Shown: positions 17,881 to 25,673 of the stretch, piece by piece | Numbering within the stretch: the first letter of the stretch is position 1 | Layout of the letters: each line of letters starts with the position of its first letter | Source of the DNA: Pseudochelatococcus lubricantis | GTDB lineage: Bacteria > Pseudomonadota > Alphaproteobacteria > Rhizobiales > Beijerinckiaceae | Assembly (NCBI RefSeq): GCF_011762225.1 | Contig: NZ_JAASQI010000010.1 | Coordinates: 1-64,000 of the forward strand | Direction of reading: 5' to 3' | DNA length: 64,000 nucleotides | Made by a program: the position numbers and the translations under genes | Notes under the pieces: model-generated | Databases searched by the model: none | Told to the model about the DNA's origin: nothing | Seen by the model: the letters and a program-made list of their open reading frames with translations, nothing else

Positions 17881-18069
17881 AATCGATCTCCTGCTGAATA
17901 AGGGATACGGCGGGCTCCCGATGGGTCAGGCCGCTACCATGATTATTGTTTTACAGCAGGATTTTTCGCGTAAATATTTGTATAATACCTCGATCACAAT
18001 TCAATAAAATAGAAAAACCGTTTATCGCTGCCGTTAAGCGACATACAGACGGCGGCACCGGACCTCCGA

Positions 18070-18495
18070 TCATCCCGCGGCCTGGTCGAAACCCCAGATC
18101 CGGCCTTCGGCCACCTCCACCGAATTACCCGCCGGATCGCGAATATAGACGGAATGTCCGCCCGTCTTTTCCCACACGTGCTCGTGCTCGATCGCGATCC
18201 CGAAACTGCGGAAGCGGTCGCGCCAACGGTTCACCTCGGCCACATCCGCGGCGCGGAAGCAGACATGTCCGGACCCGCAGGCGCCGTGCCGCGGGATCGG
18301 GTTACCGTCGCCTGCCCGCGCCGATTCAACAGGGTTGAAAACCAGGAGCATCTGCTGGCCGCAACGCAGGAAAACGAACTTGCCGTCGAGCTTCGCCACC
18401 ACGTCGAGGCCCAGAACATCGCGGTAGAATGCCTCGGCGGCGTCGATGTCCCCGGCGTAGATTGTCGTTTCGAGAATGGCCTTCGGGGATTCCAC
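18070..18495 (-). CDS. VOC-superfamily (glyoxalase/dioxygenase-fold) protein
   Basis: The 141-residue protein is a two-module vicinal-oxygen-chelate protein: ILETTIYAGDIDAAEAFYRD then VLGLDVVAK in the first half, and SGHVCFRAADVAEVNRWRDR, HSVYIRDPAGNSVEVAEG in the second. Candidate metal ligands are His in GHVCF and the terminal Glu in NSVEVAE. GTG at 18495 follows GGGAGA and is preferred to an upstream ATG at 18585, which adds about 30 residues without family resemblance. The substrate is unknown; the family includes glyoxalases, ring-cleaving dioxygenases and antibiotic-resistance proteins. Confidence 0.85.
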   Translation of the reverse strand: MESPKAILETTIYAGDIDAAEAFYRDVLGLDVVAKLDGKFVFLRCGQQMLLVFNPVESARAGDGNPIPRHGACGSGHVCFRAADVAEVNRWRDRFRSFGIAIEHEHVWEKTGGHSVYIRDPAGNSVEVAEGRIWGFDQAAG

Positions 18496-18693
18496 GGTCG
18501 TCTCCCTCGTTTTGCCGCCGCCGCGAGAGAATGGCCCGCTGCCCGGATCGGGAGAACTATAGCCCGGAATCCCGGCATTGTTCATCGGAAGGTATCAATG
18601 GCAGGGGAAGTGTCCGCTTTCCGGCGCTTCACCGGCGGGAAAAGCCGTGATACCTGACGCCATCGCCCGACTGGAGAGGGCGCGGAGAAGTCT

Positions 18694-19197
18694 ATGGCAA
18701 TTCGGCCGATCGTGAAGTTTCCCGACCCGCGTCTGCGTGCCGTCGCCGAGCCGGTGACCGCTTTCGACGCGGACCTGCGCATGCTCGCCGCTGATCTGCT
18801 CGACACCATGCGCGCCGCGCCGGGTATCGGCATCACCGCCGCGCATATCGGCATCGGCAGGCGGCTTGTCGTGCTCGAACTGCCGGACGACGGCGTCCGC
18901 ATCTACGTCAACCCGGAGATCGTCCACGCCTCCTCCGACATGGTCCGCCAGCGGGAGGGCAGCGTCTCCATGCCCGGTGTTTCGGAAGAGGTCGAGCGCC
19001 ATGCGCGCGTGCGGGTGCACTACCGTGATCTCGATGGCAACGAGCAGAACGAGGAAAGCGACGGCCTGCTCGCCGTCTGCCACCAGCACGAGATCGACCA
19101 GCTCGACGGCATCTTCTGGCTTCAGCGGATTTCGCGCTTGAAGCGCGACCGGATCATCAGGCGCCACGAGAAATCGCGGCACGACGGCGCGCCGTGA
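18694..19197 (+). CDS. Peptide-deformylase-like protein lacking key active-site residues
   Basis: The 167-residue protein aligns along its length with bacterial peptide deformylases, which remove the formyl group from nascent proteins. However, the three signature motifs are altered: motif 1 reads GIGITAAH (canonical GxGxAAxQ, so the catalytic Gln is His51); motif 2 reads EGSVS (canonical EGCLS, metal-ligand Cys is Ser90); motif 3 reads HEIDQ (canonical HExDH, second His ligand is Gln136). Only His132 and the catalytic Glu133 remain. It probably does not act as a classical metal deformylase and the true enzyme should be elsewhere. It appears to be a single gene. The frame is intact with normal codon use, so it is not a simple pseudogene. 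Confidence 0.9.
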   Translation: MAIRPIVKFPDPRLRAVAEPVTAFDADLRMLAADLLDTMRAAPGIGITAAHIGIGRRLVVLELPDDGVRIYVNPEIVHASSDMVRQREGSVSMPGVSEEVERHARVRVHYRDLDGNEQNEESDGLLAVCHQHEIDQLDGIFWLQRISRLKRDRIIRRHEKSRHDGAP

Positions 19198-19276
19198 TAG
19201 CCCTCGCCCCGTTCGTCCCGAGAAGGTCGCTGCAGCGCCCTCCGCGTCGTCGGGTTGCCGATGGCCGGCGCGGCGC

Positions 19277-19361
19277 CTGGAGCGGGTTCCGATCAGAATT
19301 CGCTCAAAATAAGGAATCGATAATCTGTCCTGTTTCAACGTAAACAGGACAGATTCTAAAG
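19277..19361. repeat. Dispersed palindromic repeat, copy 1
   Basis: An 85-bp element that is nearly identical to 54008-54092. Its core is a hairpin with 14-bp arms (AATCTGTCCTGTTT at 19322-19335 and its complement at 19342-19355) around a CAACGT loop, preceded by CAGAATTCGCTC. The antisense frame encodes LFTLKQDR and PYFERIL. It sits between the converging ends of the deformylase-like gene and the TPR gene. Confidence 0.9.
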
Positions 19362-19390
19362 GCTTTTCGCAGGCAAGGGCGTGTCTGCCG

Positions 19391-19867
19391 TCACCGGGGC
19401 TGCGGACTTTTTTCCGCGCCGGCGATGGCGGCCGCGAGGGTTTCCCGCTCCGGACAGCCGGAGGGGCAAAGCAGATCGAGAATCTGCAGGTTGCCCCGCG
19501 CCCCTTCGAGATCGCCGGTCGCGATGAAAAGCTCGCCCTGATACTCGATGGCGGGCCGGTGTGTCGGATCGTAGTACAGCGCCTCCTTGTACCAGCGCGC
19601 CGACTCCTCATACCGGCCGAGCTTGCGGGTCGCGAACCCCAGCAGGTTGTAGATGTCCGCGTGCCTGACGGTGGCGGAAAGCTCCGTAAGGCCTTTCACC
19701 GCCGCCTCATACTCGCCCGAATAGATCTGGGCGCGGATGGCGGAGAGATCGGGCAGGTCCGAGGACGGCGGCGTATCCACGGCTGCCGCCGGCACGGCCA
19801 GAAGCGCGGGCACGGCCGTTAGCGCAGGCGCTGCCAGCAGGACGAGAAGAACCGCAAGGCGCTTCAT
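19391..19867 (-). CDS. Small exported TPR protein coupled to an ABC importer operon
   Basis: The 158-residue protein starts with a signal sequence (MKRLAVLLVLLAAPAL, probable cleavage near AAAVDT) and then has about three tetratricopeptide-like helical pairs, for example IYNLLGFATRKLGRYEESAR and YYDPTHRPAIEYQGELFIAT. A Cys pair (CPSGC) lies near the C-terminus. The start codon overlaps the stop of the ABC ATPase gene as ATGA, so it is translated with the importer. A periplasmic scaffold or partner role is inferred; I know of no defined function. Confidence 0.88.
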   Translation of the reverse strand: MKRLAVLLVLLAAPALTAVPALLAVPAAAVDTPPSSDLPDLSAIRAQIYSGEYEAAVKGLTELSATVRHADIYNLLGFATRKLGRYEESARWYKEALYYDPTHRPAIEYQGELFIATGDLEGARGNLQILDLLCPSGCPERETLAAAIAGAEKSPQPR

Positions 19868-20634
19868 GCCACCTCCAGCTCGTATTCGCCCATCAGCGAC
19901 AGCACGCGCTGCTTCAGGCTCGCGAAAGCGGGGCTCGTGCGAACGCGCGGCGTGGGCAGGTCGACCGCCACCTCGCCCACGATGCGACCGGGACCGGAAT
20001 TCATCACCACGACACGGTCGGAGAGGTAGAGCGCCTCGTCTACGTCGTGCGTCACCAGGATCATCGTGACGCCTTCCGCCTTCCATATCCGCAGCAGTTC
20101 CTCCTGCAGCCTGAGCCGGGTCAGCGCGTCCAGCGCGCCGAGCGGCTCGTCGAGAAGCAGGATGCGCGGGCGCACGGCCAGCCCGCGGGCGATGGCACCC
20201 CGCTGCGCCATGCCGCCCGAAAGCTGATGGGGAAAGACGGTCTCGAACCCCTGCAGCCCGACGAGAGCGATATGCTGCGCCACCGTGCGCCGCTTCTCGG
20301 CCGCCGGGAGCGGCGCGTTCTCCAGCGCCAGCGACACGTTCTGCTCCAGCGTCAGCCAGGGCAGCAGCCGGTGGTCCTGAAAAACGATGCCGCGGTCGAG
20401 GCTGGTGCCGGCGATGCGCGTGCCGTCGAGAAGGATGTCGCCTTCGTATCCTGTATCGAGGCCCAGGATCAGCCGCAGGATTGTGGACTTTCCGCAACCG
20501 GAGGGACCGACGATCGAGATGAACTCGCCCGGGCCCACGTGCAGGTTGATATCGGAGAGCACCTTCAGTGGCCGGCCGTCCACCTCATAGTTTTTCGACA
20601 CCTTCCGGATGTCGAGACTGCCGCGTTGGGTCAT
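19864..20634 (-). CDS. ABC transporter ATPase, sulfonate/taurine/nitrate type (SsuB/TauB-like)
   Basis: The 256-residue cytoplasmic ATPase drives the permease encoded upstream. It shows Walker A GPSGCGKST, Q-loop VFQDHRLLPWLT, signature LSGGMAQRGAIARGL, Walker B ILLLDEPLGALD and the switch VTHDVDEAL. The Q-loop and signature patterns fit the SsuB/TauB/NrtD subfamily. Gene order from the promoter is binding protein, permease, ATPase, TPR protein, all leftward. Confidence 0.94.
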   Translation of the reverse strand: MTQRGSLDIRKVSKNYEVDGRPLKVLSDINLHVGPGEFISIVGPSGCGKSTILRLILGLDTGYEGDILLDGTRIAGTSLDRGIVFQDHRLLPWLTLEQNVSLALENAPLPAAEKRRTVAQHIALVGLQGFETVFPHQLSGGMAQRGAIARGLAVRPRILLLDEPLGALDALTRLRLQEELLRIWKAEGVTMILVTHDVDEALYLSDRVVVMNSGPGRIVGEVAVDLPTPRVRTSPAFASLKQRVLSLMGEYELEVA

Positions 20635-20651
20635 TGTCGTTCTCCGAAAAA

Positions 20652-21509
20652 TCAGCCGTCGAAACCCTGCTTCCAGCGCAGGACGCGCCGCTGCAGCGCA
20701 TACATGGTGCGGTCGATGGCGAAGCCCACGAAGCCGATGATCACCATGCAGACGACAAGCTGGTCGGTAAGCAGCAGGCCCTGCGCGCGGAAGATCAGGA
20801 AGCCGATGCCCTCAAGCCCCGAAAGGCCTTCCGCCACCACCACGAGCGCCCAGGCGAGCCCGGCCGAGTAGCGCAGCGACACCATGATCGACGGCACGGC
20901 GGAAGGCACGAGCACGCGCCGCACGAGCTGCCAGCGGGTGAGCGTCAGCACCTCGCCCAGTTCCACATAGCGTTTCTCGACATTGCGGATGCCCGACAGC
21001 GTGTTGAGAAACACGGGGAAGAAAACCGACTTCGCGATGACGAGGATTTTCGCGGGGGCGCCGATACCGAGCCACAACACGATCAGCGGCAGCCAGGCGA
21101 TACCGGGGATATGGCGGATGGTGTCGAAGGTGGGGCCGAAGAACTGCTCCACCTTGCGGGACAACCCGGCCGCGATGCCGAGCCCCACCGCCGCGAGCGA
21201 GCCGTAGACAAAGGCCTGCGCCACGATGGAGATGGAGCTGAGGAAGTCCAGATGCAGGTTCTGCTTCGTCAGCATCTTCCAGAACGCCCCCGCCGTCGCC
21301 AGCGGCGAAGGCAGGAAGACGGGCTGGATCCACTGGAGCGACGTCGCGGTCTGCCAGAGCGCCAGGAGGCCGAGCGGCAGGATCAGGCCGATGCCGTTGA
21401 AACTCCGCCGCCACGACAGGCCGGAAAGGAAGGACGCGCCGGGCCGCAATGCGCGCTGTGACGCGCTGCCGGCCGCGCCTCTCCTTTCGAGATCGAGTGT
21501 TGATGTCAT
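20652..21509 (-). CDS. ABC transporter permease, SsuC/TauC type
   Basis: The 285-residue inner-membrane protein has the usual layout of sulfonate/taurine permeases, with hydrophobic segments such as GIGLILPLGLLALWQTATSL and WALVVVAEGLSGLEGIGFLI, and the cytoplasmic EAA-type loop ELGEVLTLTRWQLVRRVLVP. The ATG at 21509 (MTSTLDLERRG) is chosen; an upstream start at 21551 would only add 14 unsupported residues. It lies between the binding-protein and ATPase genes. Confidence 0.94.
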   Translation of the reverse strand: MTSTLDLERRGAAGSASQRALRPGASFLSGLSWRRSFNGIGLILPLGLLALWQTATSLQWIQPVFLPSPLATAGAFWKMLTKQNLHLDFLSSISIVAQAFVYGSLAAVGLGIAAGLSRKVEQFFGPTFDTIRHIPGIAWLPLIVLWLGIGAPAKILVIAKSVFFPVFLNTLSGIRNVEKRYVELGEVLTLTRWQLVRRVLVPSAVPSIMVSLRYSAGLAWALVVVAEGLSGLEGIGFLIFRAQGLLLTDQLVVCMVIIGFVGFAIDRTMYALQRRVLRWKQGFDG

Positions 21510-21574
21510 ACCGGATTCCTCGGTCGGGTGGCGCGCGACGCCGCACGCCACCGCCTGACCAGCGTGCGCGGGGA

Positions 21575-22639
21575 TCAGTTGTAGACGGAGTATTCCCCGC
21601 CGGCGAAGAAGCGGGCGTCGACGAAGTCGTCGATCTGGGCCGCCGTCAGTTGCCTCTCGGTCAGGATGTCGTCGCCATTCTCAACGTACCACGCCTGAAA
21701 CCTCTTGATGTTCTCACGGGCGCTGGTCGCGTTCGTCTCGCCCTTCATGAACTCGTAGGTCGAGGGATCGGTGATCTGGAACTTCGCGATCTCGACCGGC
21801 ACGCGCGTGCCTTCGGCGATGATCTGCGATGCCTCGTCGATGTTCTCGGAAATCCACTTCTTGGCGCGTTCATGCGCCGTGAGGAAGGCCTTCACCGCCT
21901 CGGGATACTCGTCCACGAACTCGCGCATCGCGAAGTAGGACACGCGGCCGGCGCCGTTCACATAGACGCCGTCGTCCGGGGAGCGGCCGACCACCTTCAC
22001 TTCGCCCGACAGCCAGAGCGCCGCGGCGTTGTTGGTTGCCAGATGCGCTGCGGTGGCGTCGATGGCGCCGGACAGCAGCGCCGCGTTGGTTGCCGCCGTG
22101 TTGTCGATCGACTGGTAACGCACCTTGCCCTGCTTCAGCCGGCTGTCGAGCGGCACGCCCGCCTTGTTGAGCGCCTCGAAGGGAGACGTGAAGTAGCAGG
22201 ATATGCGGGAAGAAGCGAATTTCTTGCCTTCCAGATCCTTGAGTTCGTTCACCTCGTTATTGCTGGCGCGCGCGAGGATGGGGGTGCGGTACTTGTCCGA
22301 CGGCTCGGAGAGCCACACGATCACGGCGTCGAGACCGTTGGCGCGATGCACGGTCGCCGGATAGACCATGCGCTGGGCGATGGCGATCGCGCCCTTGTTC
22401 AGCGCGGCCGATTCCGCACCGACAAGCTCGGCGGTGCCGGAGGCGATGAGATTCACCTGCGGAATGCCGACCTTGTCGAACTCTTCCTTCAGGATGCCCC
22501 TCTCCTGCGCAACCACCGTCCAGGGGCGGAGCTGGAGATTGATGAAGGGCAGAGGCTCCTTCGCCTCGGCGACAACGGGCGCGGCAACAGCGGCTGCGAG
22601 AAGGGCGGCGGACGCCCAGCGAAAGAAGGCGTGGGACAT
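21575..22639 (-). CDS. ABC transporter periplasmic substrate-binding protein, SsuA/TauA-like
   Basis: The 354-residue protein has a signal peptide (MSHAFFRWASAALLAAAVAA, cleavage near VVAEA) and the NMT1/SsuA-like periplasmic fold, seen in NLQLRPWTVVAQERGILKEE and in LKDLEGKKF-like LKDLEGKKFASSR. It is the first gene of the leftward operon and has a 19-bp palindrome 26 bp upstream. The family binds aliphatic sulfonates, taurine, nitrate or aromatic sulfonates; the residues visible here do not decide which. Confidence 0.92.
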   Translation of the reverse strand: MSHAFFRWASAALLAAAVAAPVVAEAKEPLPFINLQLRPWTVVAQERGILKEEFDKVGIPQVNLIASGTAELVGAESAALNKGAIAIAQRMVYPATVHRANGLDAVIVWLSEPSDKYRTPILARASNNEVNELKDLEGKKFASSRISCYFTSPFEALNKAGVPLDSRLKQGKVRYQSIDNTAATNAALLSGAIDATAAHLATNNAAALWLSGEVKVVGRSPDDGVYVNGAGRVSYFAMREFVDEYPEAVKAFLTAHERAKKWISENIDEASQIIAEGTRVPVEIAKFQITDPSTYEFMKGETNATSARENIKRFQAWYVENGDDILTERQLTAAQIDDFVDARFFAGGEYSVYN

Positions 22640-22664
22640 GGCAGATCTCCGTTCCAGGTTTTTG

Positions 22665-22683
22665 ATCTACTAATTTGATAGAC
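22665..22683. promoter_or_regulatory. 19-bp palindrome (ATCTA-N9-TAGAC), putative shared operator, copy 2
   Basis: ATCTACTAATTTGATAGAC repeats the arm sequence and 9-bp spacing of the site at 8271-8289, with one arm mismatch. It lies 26 bp upstream of the SsuA-like start, overlapping the region where the promoter should be, and about 160 bp before the divergent gene at 22842. Confidence 0.5.
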
Positions 22684-22841
22684 TTTATCTGCATGGCATG
22701 TCAATATTCATATTGTGCGGATGGCGACTGCCATTCCGCACGGACCGCCTTCCGGGAAACATCCCGACCGACAGCCGCTCCCGGACGGATTTACCGCGCC
22801 GGCCACGCACGCTGACGGTCGGCATTACCTGTGTTCTGACG

Positions 22842-23636
22842 ATGCGCCTTTGCCTGCTGCTTTCTTCCATTGTTTCCTGCGCCGCGCTTCAGGCGTCGGC
22901 GGCGCCACCCTCCGTCGCGGCGGACGGAGCGCTGCGCGTCGGCGTCTCCTACATTCCAGCCGCCGACGCATCGACCGCGGCGCGGCTCTACACCGAGGAA
23001 GGCTTCGAGGCCTCCCTCGCCAGGCAGCTCGGCCGGCTCACGGGCCGCCCGGTGAGGCTCGTCGCCCTTCCGGATGCGGAAAGGGAAAAGGCGCTGAACG
23101 GCGGCGATGTCGACGCCATTCTCGCACGGGTAGATGCCGGCGATGCGATTCGCGAGCGGGTGGATGTCCTCCCCACCGCCTATGAGTCCGGGCTCAGCGT
23201 CGCCATGCGGTCGGATACGCAGGTGCGTGCGTGGCCCGATCTCGCTGGCAAGACCGTCTGCGTCACGCAGGCAAACGCCGCCGGCCAGCAATACCTGCAC
23301 GCGATCGGCGCGAGACTGAAGGTCGAACGCGCCCCCGCCCAAACGCTCGCCGACGTGCGCACCGGCGCCTGCGACGCCGCGATCCACGACGCGGCGCTGC
23401 TCAGCCGGCTGTTCGAGGCCGACAACTGGCGGAAATTCTCCGCCACCCTCCCCGCCGTCCTGCCGAGCGAGCTTGTGCTGCTGCTTCCGAAAAAATCGAA
23501 CGCCGGGCTCACAGCGCTGCGCGACGCCTTCGGCAAGATCACCGACTCCGCCTCATGGGCCGAGCGGCGGCAGCGGTGGGCCACCAATGTCGCGCTCGAA
23601 GTCTATCTCGATCAGGACGCACCCGACTGCCACTGA
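22842..23636 (+). CDS. Family 3-type periplasmic solute-binding protein of a redox operon
   Basis: The 264-residue protein has a signal peptide (MRLCLLLSSIVSCAALQASA) and a two-lobe binding-protein fold, with the early strand GALRVGVSYIP, NGGDVDAILARVDAGD and LAGKTVCVTQANAAGQQYL. No permease or ATPase is adjacent; instead SCO and di-heme peroxidase genes follow within 25 bp. Stand-alone binding proteins of this type occur beside quinoprotein dehydrogenases (XoxJ/MxaJ-like), where they act as chaperones rather than importers; that role is only an inference here. The ATG at 22842 is preferred because it gives a proper signal peptide. Confidence 0.85.
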   Translation: MRLCLLLSSIVSCAALQASAAPPSVAADGALRVGVSYIPAADASTAARLYTEEGFEASLARQLGRLTGRPVRLVALPDAEREKALNGGDVDAILARVDAGDAIRERVDVLPTAYESGLSVAMRSDTQVRAWPDLAGKTVCVTQANAAGQQYLHAIGARLKVERAPAQTLADVRTGACDAAIHDAALLSRLFEADNWRKFSATLPAVLPSELVLLLPKKSNAGLTALRDAFGKITDSASWAERRQRWATNVALEVYLDQDAPDCH

Positions 23637-23658
23637 TCGCCCGTACCGGAACGATGCC

Positions 23659-24237
23659 ATGCCGAAGCTATCCCCAATTCCTGCGTTTGTCCGCATCGCG
23701 TTCGCCTGCCTGATCGTGGCGGCAGCCGTGAACTTCAGGGCCTATGCCGTGGAGCCCATAGGCGGAGCATTCTCGCTGACGGCACATACCGGCAAGCGGA
23801 TTTCGGACAAGGATCTGCTCGGCCGGCCATATGCCGTGTTCTTCGGCTTCACCCATTGCCCGGACATCTGCCCGACGGCCCTTTTCGACCTGTCCCGCAT
23901 ACTGGAAGAGCTGGGGCCGGACGGCGACCGGATCACGCCGCTGTTCGTCACGGTCGATCCGGCGCGCGATACGCTTGAGGTGCTCGGGGATTACGTGAGT
24001 TCGTTCGACCCGCGCATCGTCGCCCTGCGCGGCTCCGACGAGGAGACCGCCGCCGTGGCGCGCGCCTTCCGGGCAACCTACCGCAAGGTAGAACTCGGCG
24101 ACGGCGAATATAATGTCGACCATACGGCTGTCGTCTATCTGATGGATCGCAACGGCCATTTCTTCGACACCGTCGACTACCGCACGCCTCTCGATCAGCA
24201 GACTGCGAGGTTTCGCGCTGTCATCGGCGCGCGCTGA
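23659..24237 (+). CDS. SCO1/SenC/PrrC-type copper chaperone-like thioredoxin-fold protein
   Basis: The 192-residue protein is membrane-anchored or exported by an N-terminal hydrophobic segment (residues 10-30). The SCO metal-binding set is complete: Cys67 and Cys71 in CPDICPT and His155 in NVDHTAV. SCO proteins deliver copper to the CuA site of cytochrome oxidase or act as periplasmic thiol reductants. It sits between the binding-protein gene (22-bp gap) and the di-heme peroxidase gene (12-bp gap), so it may serve maturation of that enzyme or of an unseen copper protein. Confidence 0.93.
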   Translation: MPKLSPIPAFVRIAFACLIVAAAVNFRAYAVEPIGGAFSLTAHTGKRISDKDLLGRPYAVFFGFTHCPDICPTALFDLSRILEELGPDGDRITPLFVTVDPARDTLEVLGDYVSSFDPRIVALRGSDEETAAVARAFRATYRKVELGDGEYNVDHTAVVYLMDRNGHFFDTVDYRTPLDQQTARFRAVIGAR

Positions 24238-24249
24238 CAGCCCGCCGGC

Positions 24250-25323
24250 ATGCTGCGCGGCGCCCGCTATCTGTTTGTCGCCGCCCTGCTGGGACTGGTG
24301 CCGGCACGCGGTTCTTCGGATGGCGCACTGCGCGCGGCCTACTCCGGACCCGTGAGCGAATGGCCGGCCGCGACGCTCGATAACGGCGTGAACTTCGTCG
24401 AATTCGCTCCCCTGCCGGTCACCACGGCGGCGGAAGGGGCAGCCCGCAAGGCGATGCTCGGCGCGCGACTGTTCGCCGATCCCGCCCTTTCCGTGAACGG
24501 TTCCCTGTCATGCGCGTCCTGCCACGATCCGGCCGCCGGCTTCACGATCCGCTCGGCCCATGCCCTCGGGCACGACGGCACGCCGGGCCTGCGCAATCCG
24601 ACCGCGCTTCTTGACACGCCCGCGCGCTCCGCCTTCGGTTGGGACGGCGCGCCGGTCAGCCTTCACGAACGGCTGCTGATGCCGCTGACCGACAGGTCGG
24701 AGATGGGTAACGCCGGTCTCGGGGATGTCCTGGCCCGCATAAAGGAGTCGCCCGGCTATGGGGCATCGTTCGGGGAGGCGTTCGGCACAAGCGGGATCGA
24801 CGCCCCGCGCCTCGCGGAAGCTCTCGCGGCTTATCTCGTGGCGCAACCGCGCGAGAACCGGTTTGACCGCTTCCTGGCCGGCGACCACAACGCGCTATCG
24901 GACCGCGAGATCGAGGGACTTCATCTGTTCCGAACCAAGGCCGGCTGCGCGAACTGCCATTTCGGACCGCGCCTCACCGACGACGGTTTTCACAACCTCC
25001 GCCTCTCGTCGTTTCGCGAGCCGCGCGAAGATCTCGGTCGATACCGGGTGACGAGCCGGCCGGAGGACATCGGCCGATTCCAGACGCCGAGCCTGCGCAG
25101 CGTCGCGGACACCGCGCCGTATATGCATCACGGCCACGTCCGCAGCCTGGAAGGTGTCGTCAACTTCTACGCGCGCGGCGGCGGCGAGGTATGGGCGCGG
25201 AATGCCCGCGAGGCGGCGGATCCGATGTATCCCCATGCGGCGGCGTTGTCACCGCACATACGGCCGCTCGACCTCGGCGCGGAGGAGAAGGCCGCGCTGG
25301 TCGCGTTCCTGAAAACGCTCTGA
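24250..25323 (+). CDS. Di-heme cytochrome c peroxidase / MauG-family protein
   Basis: The 357-residue exported protein has two c-type heme sites, CASCH (88-92) and CANCH (233-237), and a signal sequence in the first 20 residues. PYMHHGHVRSLEGVVNFY near residue 300 is typical of the family's C-terminal heme domain. Members reduce hydrogen peroxide with electrons from cytochrome c or a cupredoxin, or (MauG) modify tryptophans in a partner protein. It is the last gene of a three-gene operon and is followed at once by a bidirectional hairpin. No methylamine dehydrogenase gene is present. Confidence 0.93.
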   Translation: MLRGARYLFVAALLGLVPARGSSDGALRAAYSGPVSEWPAATLDNGVNFVEFAPLPVTTAAEGAARKAMLGARLFADPALSVNGSLSCASCHDPAAGFTIRSAHALGHDGTPGLRNPTALLDTPARSAFGWDGAPVSLHERLLMPLTDRSEMGNAGLGDVLARIKESPGYGASFGEAFGTSGIDAPRLAEALAAYLVAQPRENRFDRFLAGDHNALSDREIEGLHLFRTKAGCANCHFGPRLTDDGFHNLRLSSFREPREDLGRYRVTSRPEDIGRFQTPSLRSVADTAPYMHHGHVRSLEGVVNFYARGGGEVWARNAREAADPMYPHAAALSPHIRPLDLGAEEKAALVAFLKTL

Positions 25324-25347
25324 TCCGGGGGAACATGCCCCGGATCA
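25321..25347. terminator. Bidirectional terminator-like hairpin between converging operons
   Basis: TGATCCGGGG (25321-25330) and CCCCGGATCA (25338-25347) form a perfect 10-bp stem with a 7-base loop. The stem begins at the stop codon of the di-heme peroxidase gene and ends two bases before the stop of the ferredoxin gene. T-runs are weak. Confidence 0.6.
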
Positions 25348-25349
25348 GT

Positions 25350-25673
25350 TCAATGATGGTCCAGACGGCTCATGATCTCCGGCGCCGGGCGGGTTCTTCC
25401 CTCCTTCGTCCAGCCGATCGATCGCCGGTAGCTGCCGAACGCGCCCTGTTCCTCAAGCGCGGCTGCGGTCACGCCCGTCACGCCGTCCGCCTTCTGCGCC
25501 ACATAGAGCGCGTCTTCCGGGCAGTAGGCCTCGCACATGAAGCACGTCTGGCAGTCGTCCTGACGGGCGATGAGCGGAATGCCGCCCTTCACCGCGTCGA
25601 AGACATTGGTCGGGCAGATGTTGACACAGATGTTGCAGCTGGTGCAGCGATCCTCGCTGATGACCTCGATCAT
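25350..25673 (-). CDS. Ferredoxin-type 2[4Fe-4S] protein, partner of the flavoprotein
   Basis: The 107-residue protein has two four-cysteine cluster motifs, CTSCNICVNICP and CQTCFMCEAYCP, in the first 55 residues, then a C-terminal tail ending RPAPEIMSRLDHH. The arrangement resembles the beta subunit of adenylylsulfate reductase-like enzymes, which hand electrons to or from a FAD subunit. Its start overlaps the stop of the flavoprotein gene as ATGA, so the two subunits should be made together. No other electron carrier is encoded in this transcript. Confidence 0.92.
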   Translation of the reverse strand: MIEVISEDRCTSCNICVNICPTNVFDAVKGGIPLIARQDDCQTCFMCEAYCPEDALYVAQKADGVTGVTAAALEEQGAFGSYRRSIGWTKEGRTRPAPEIMSRLDHH

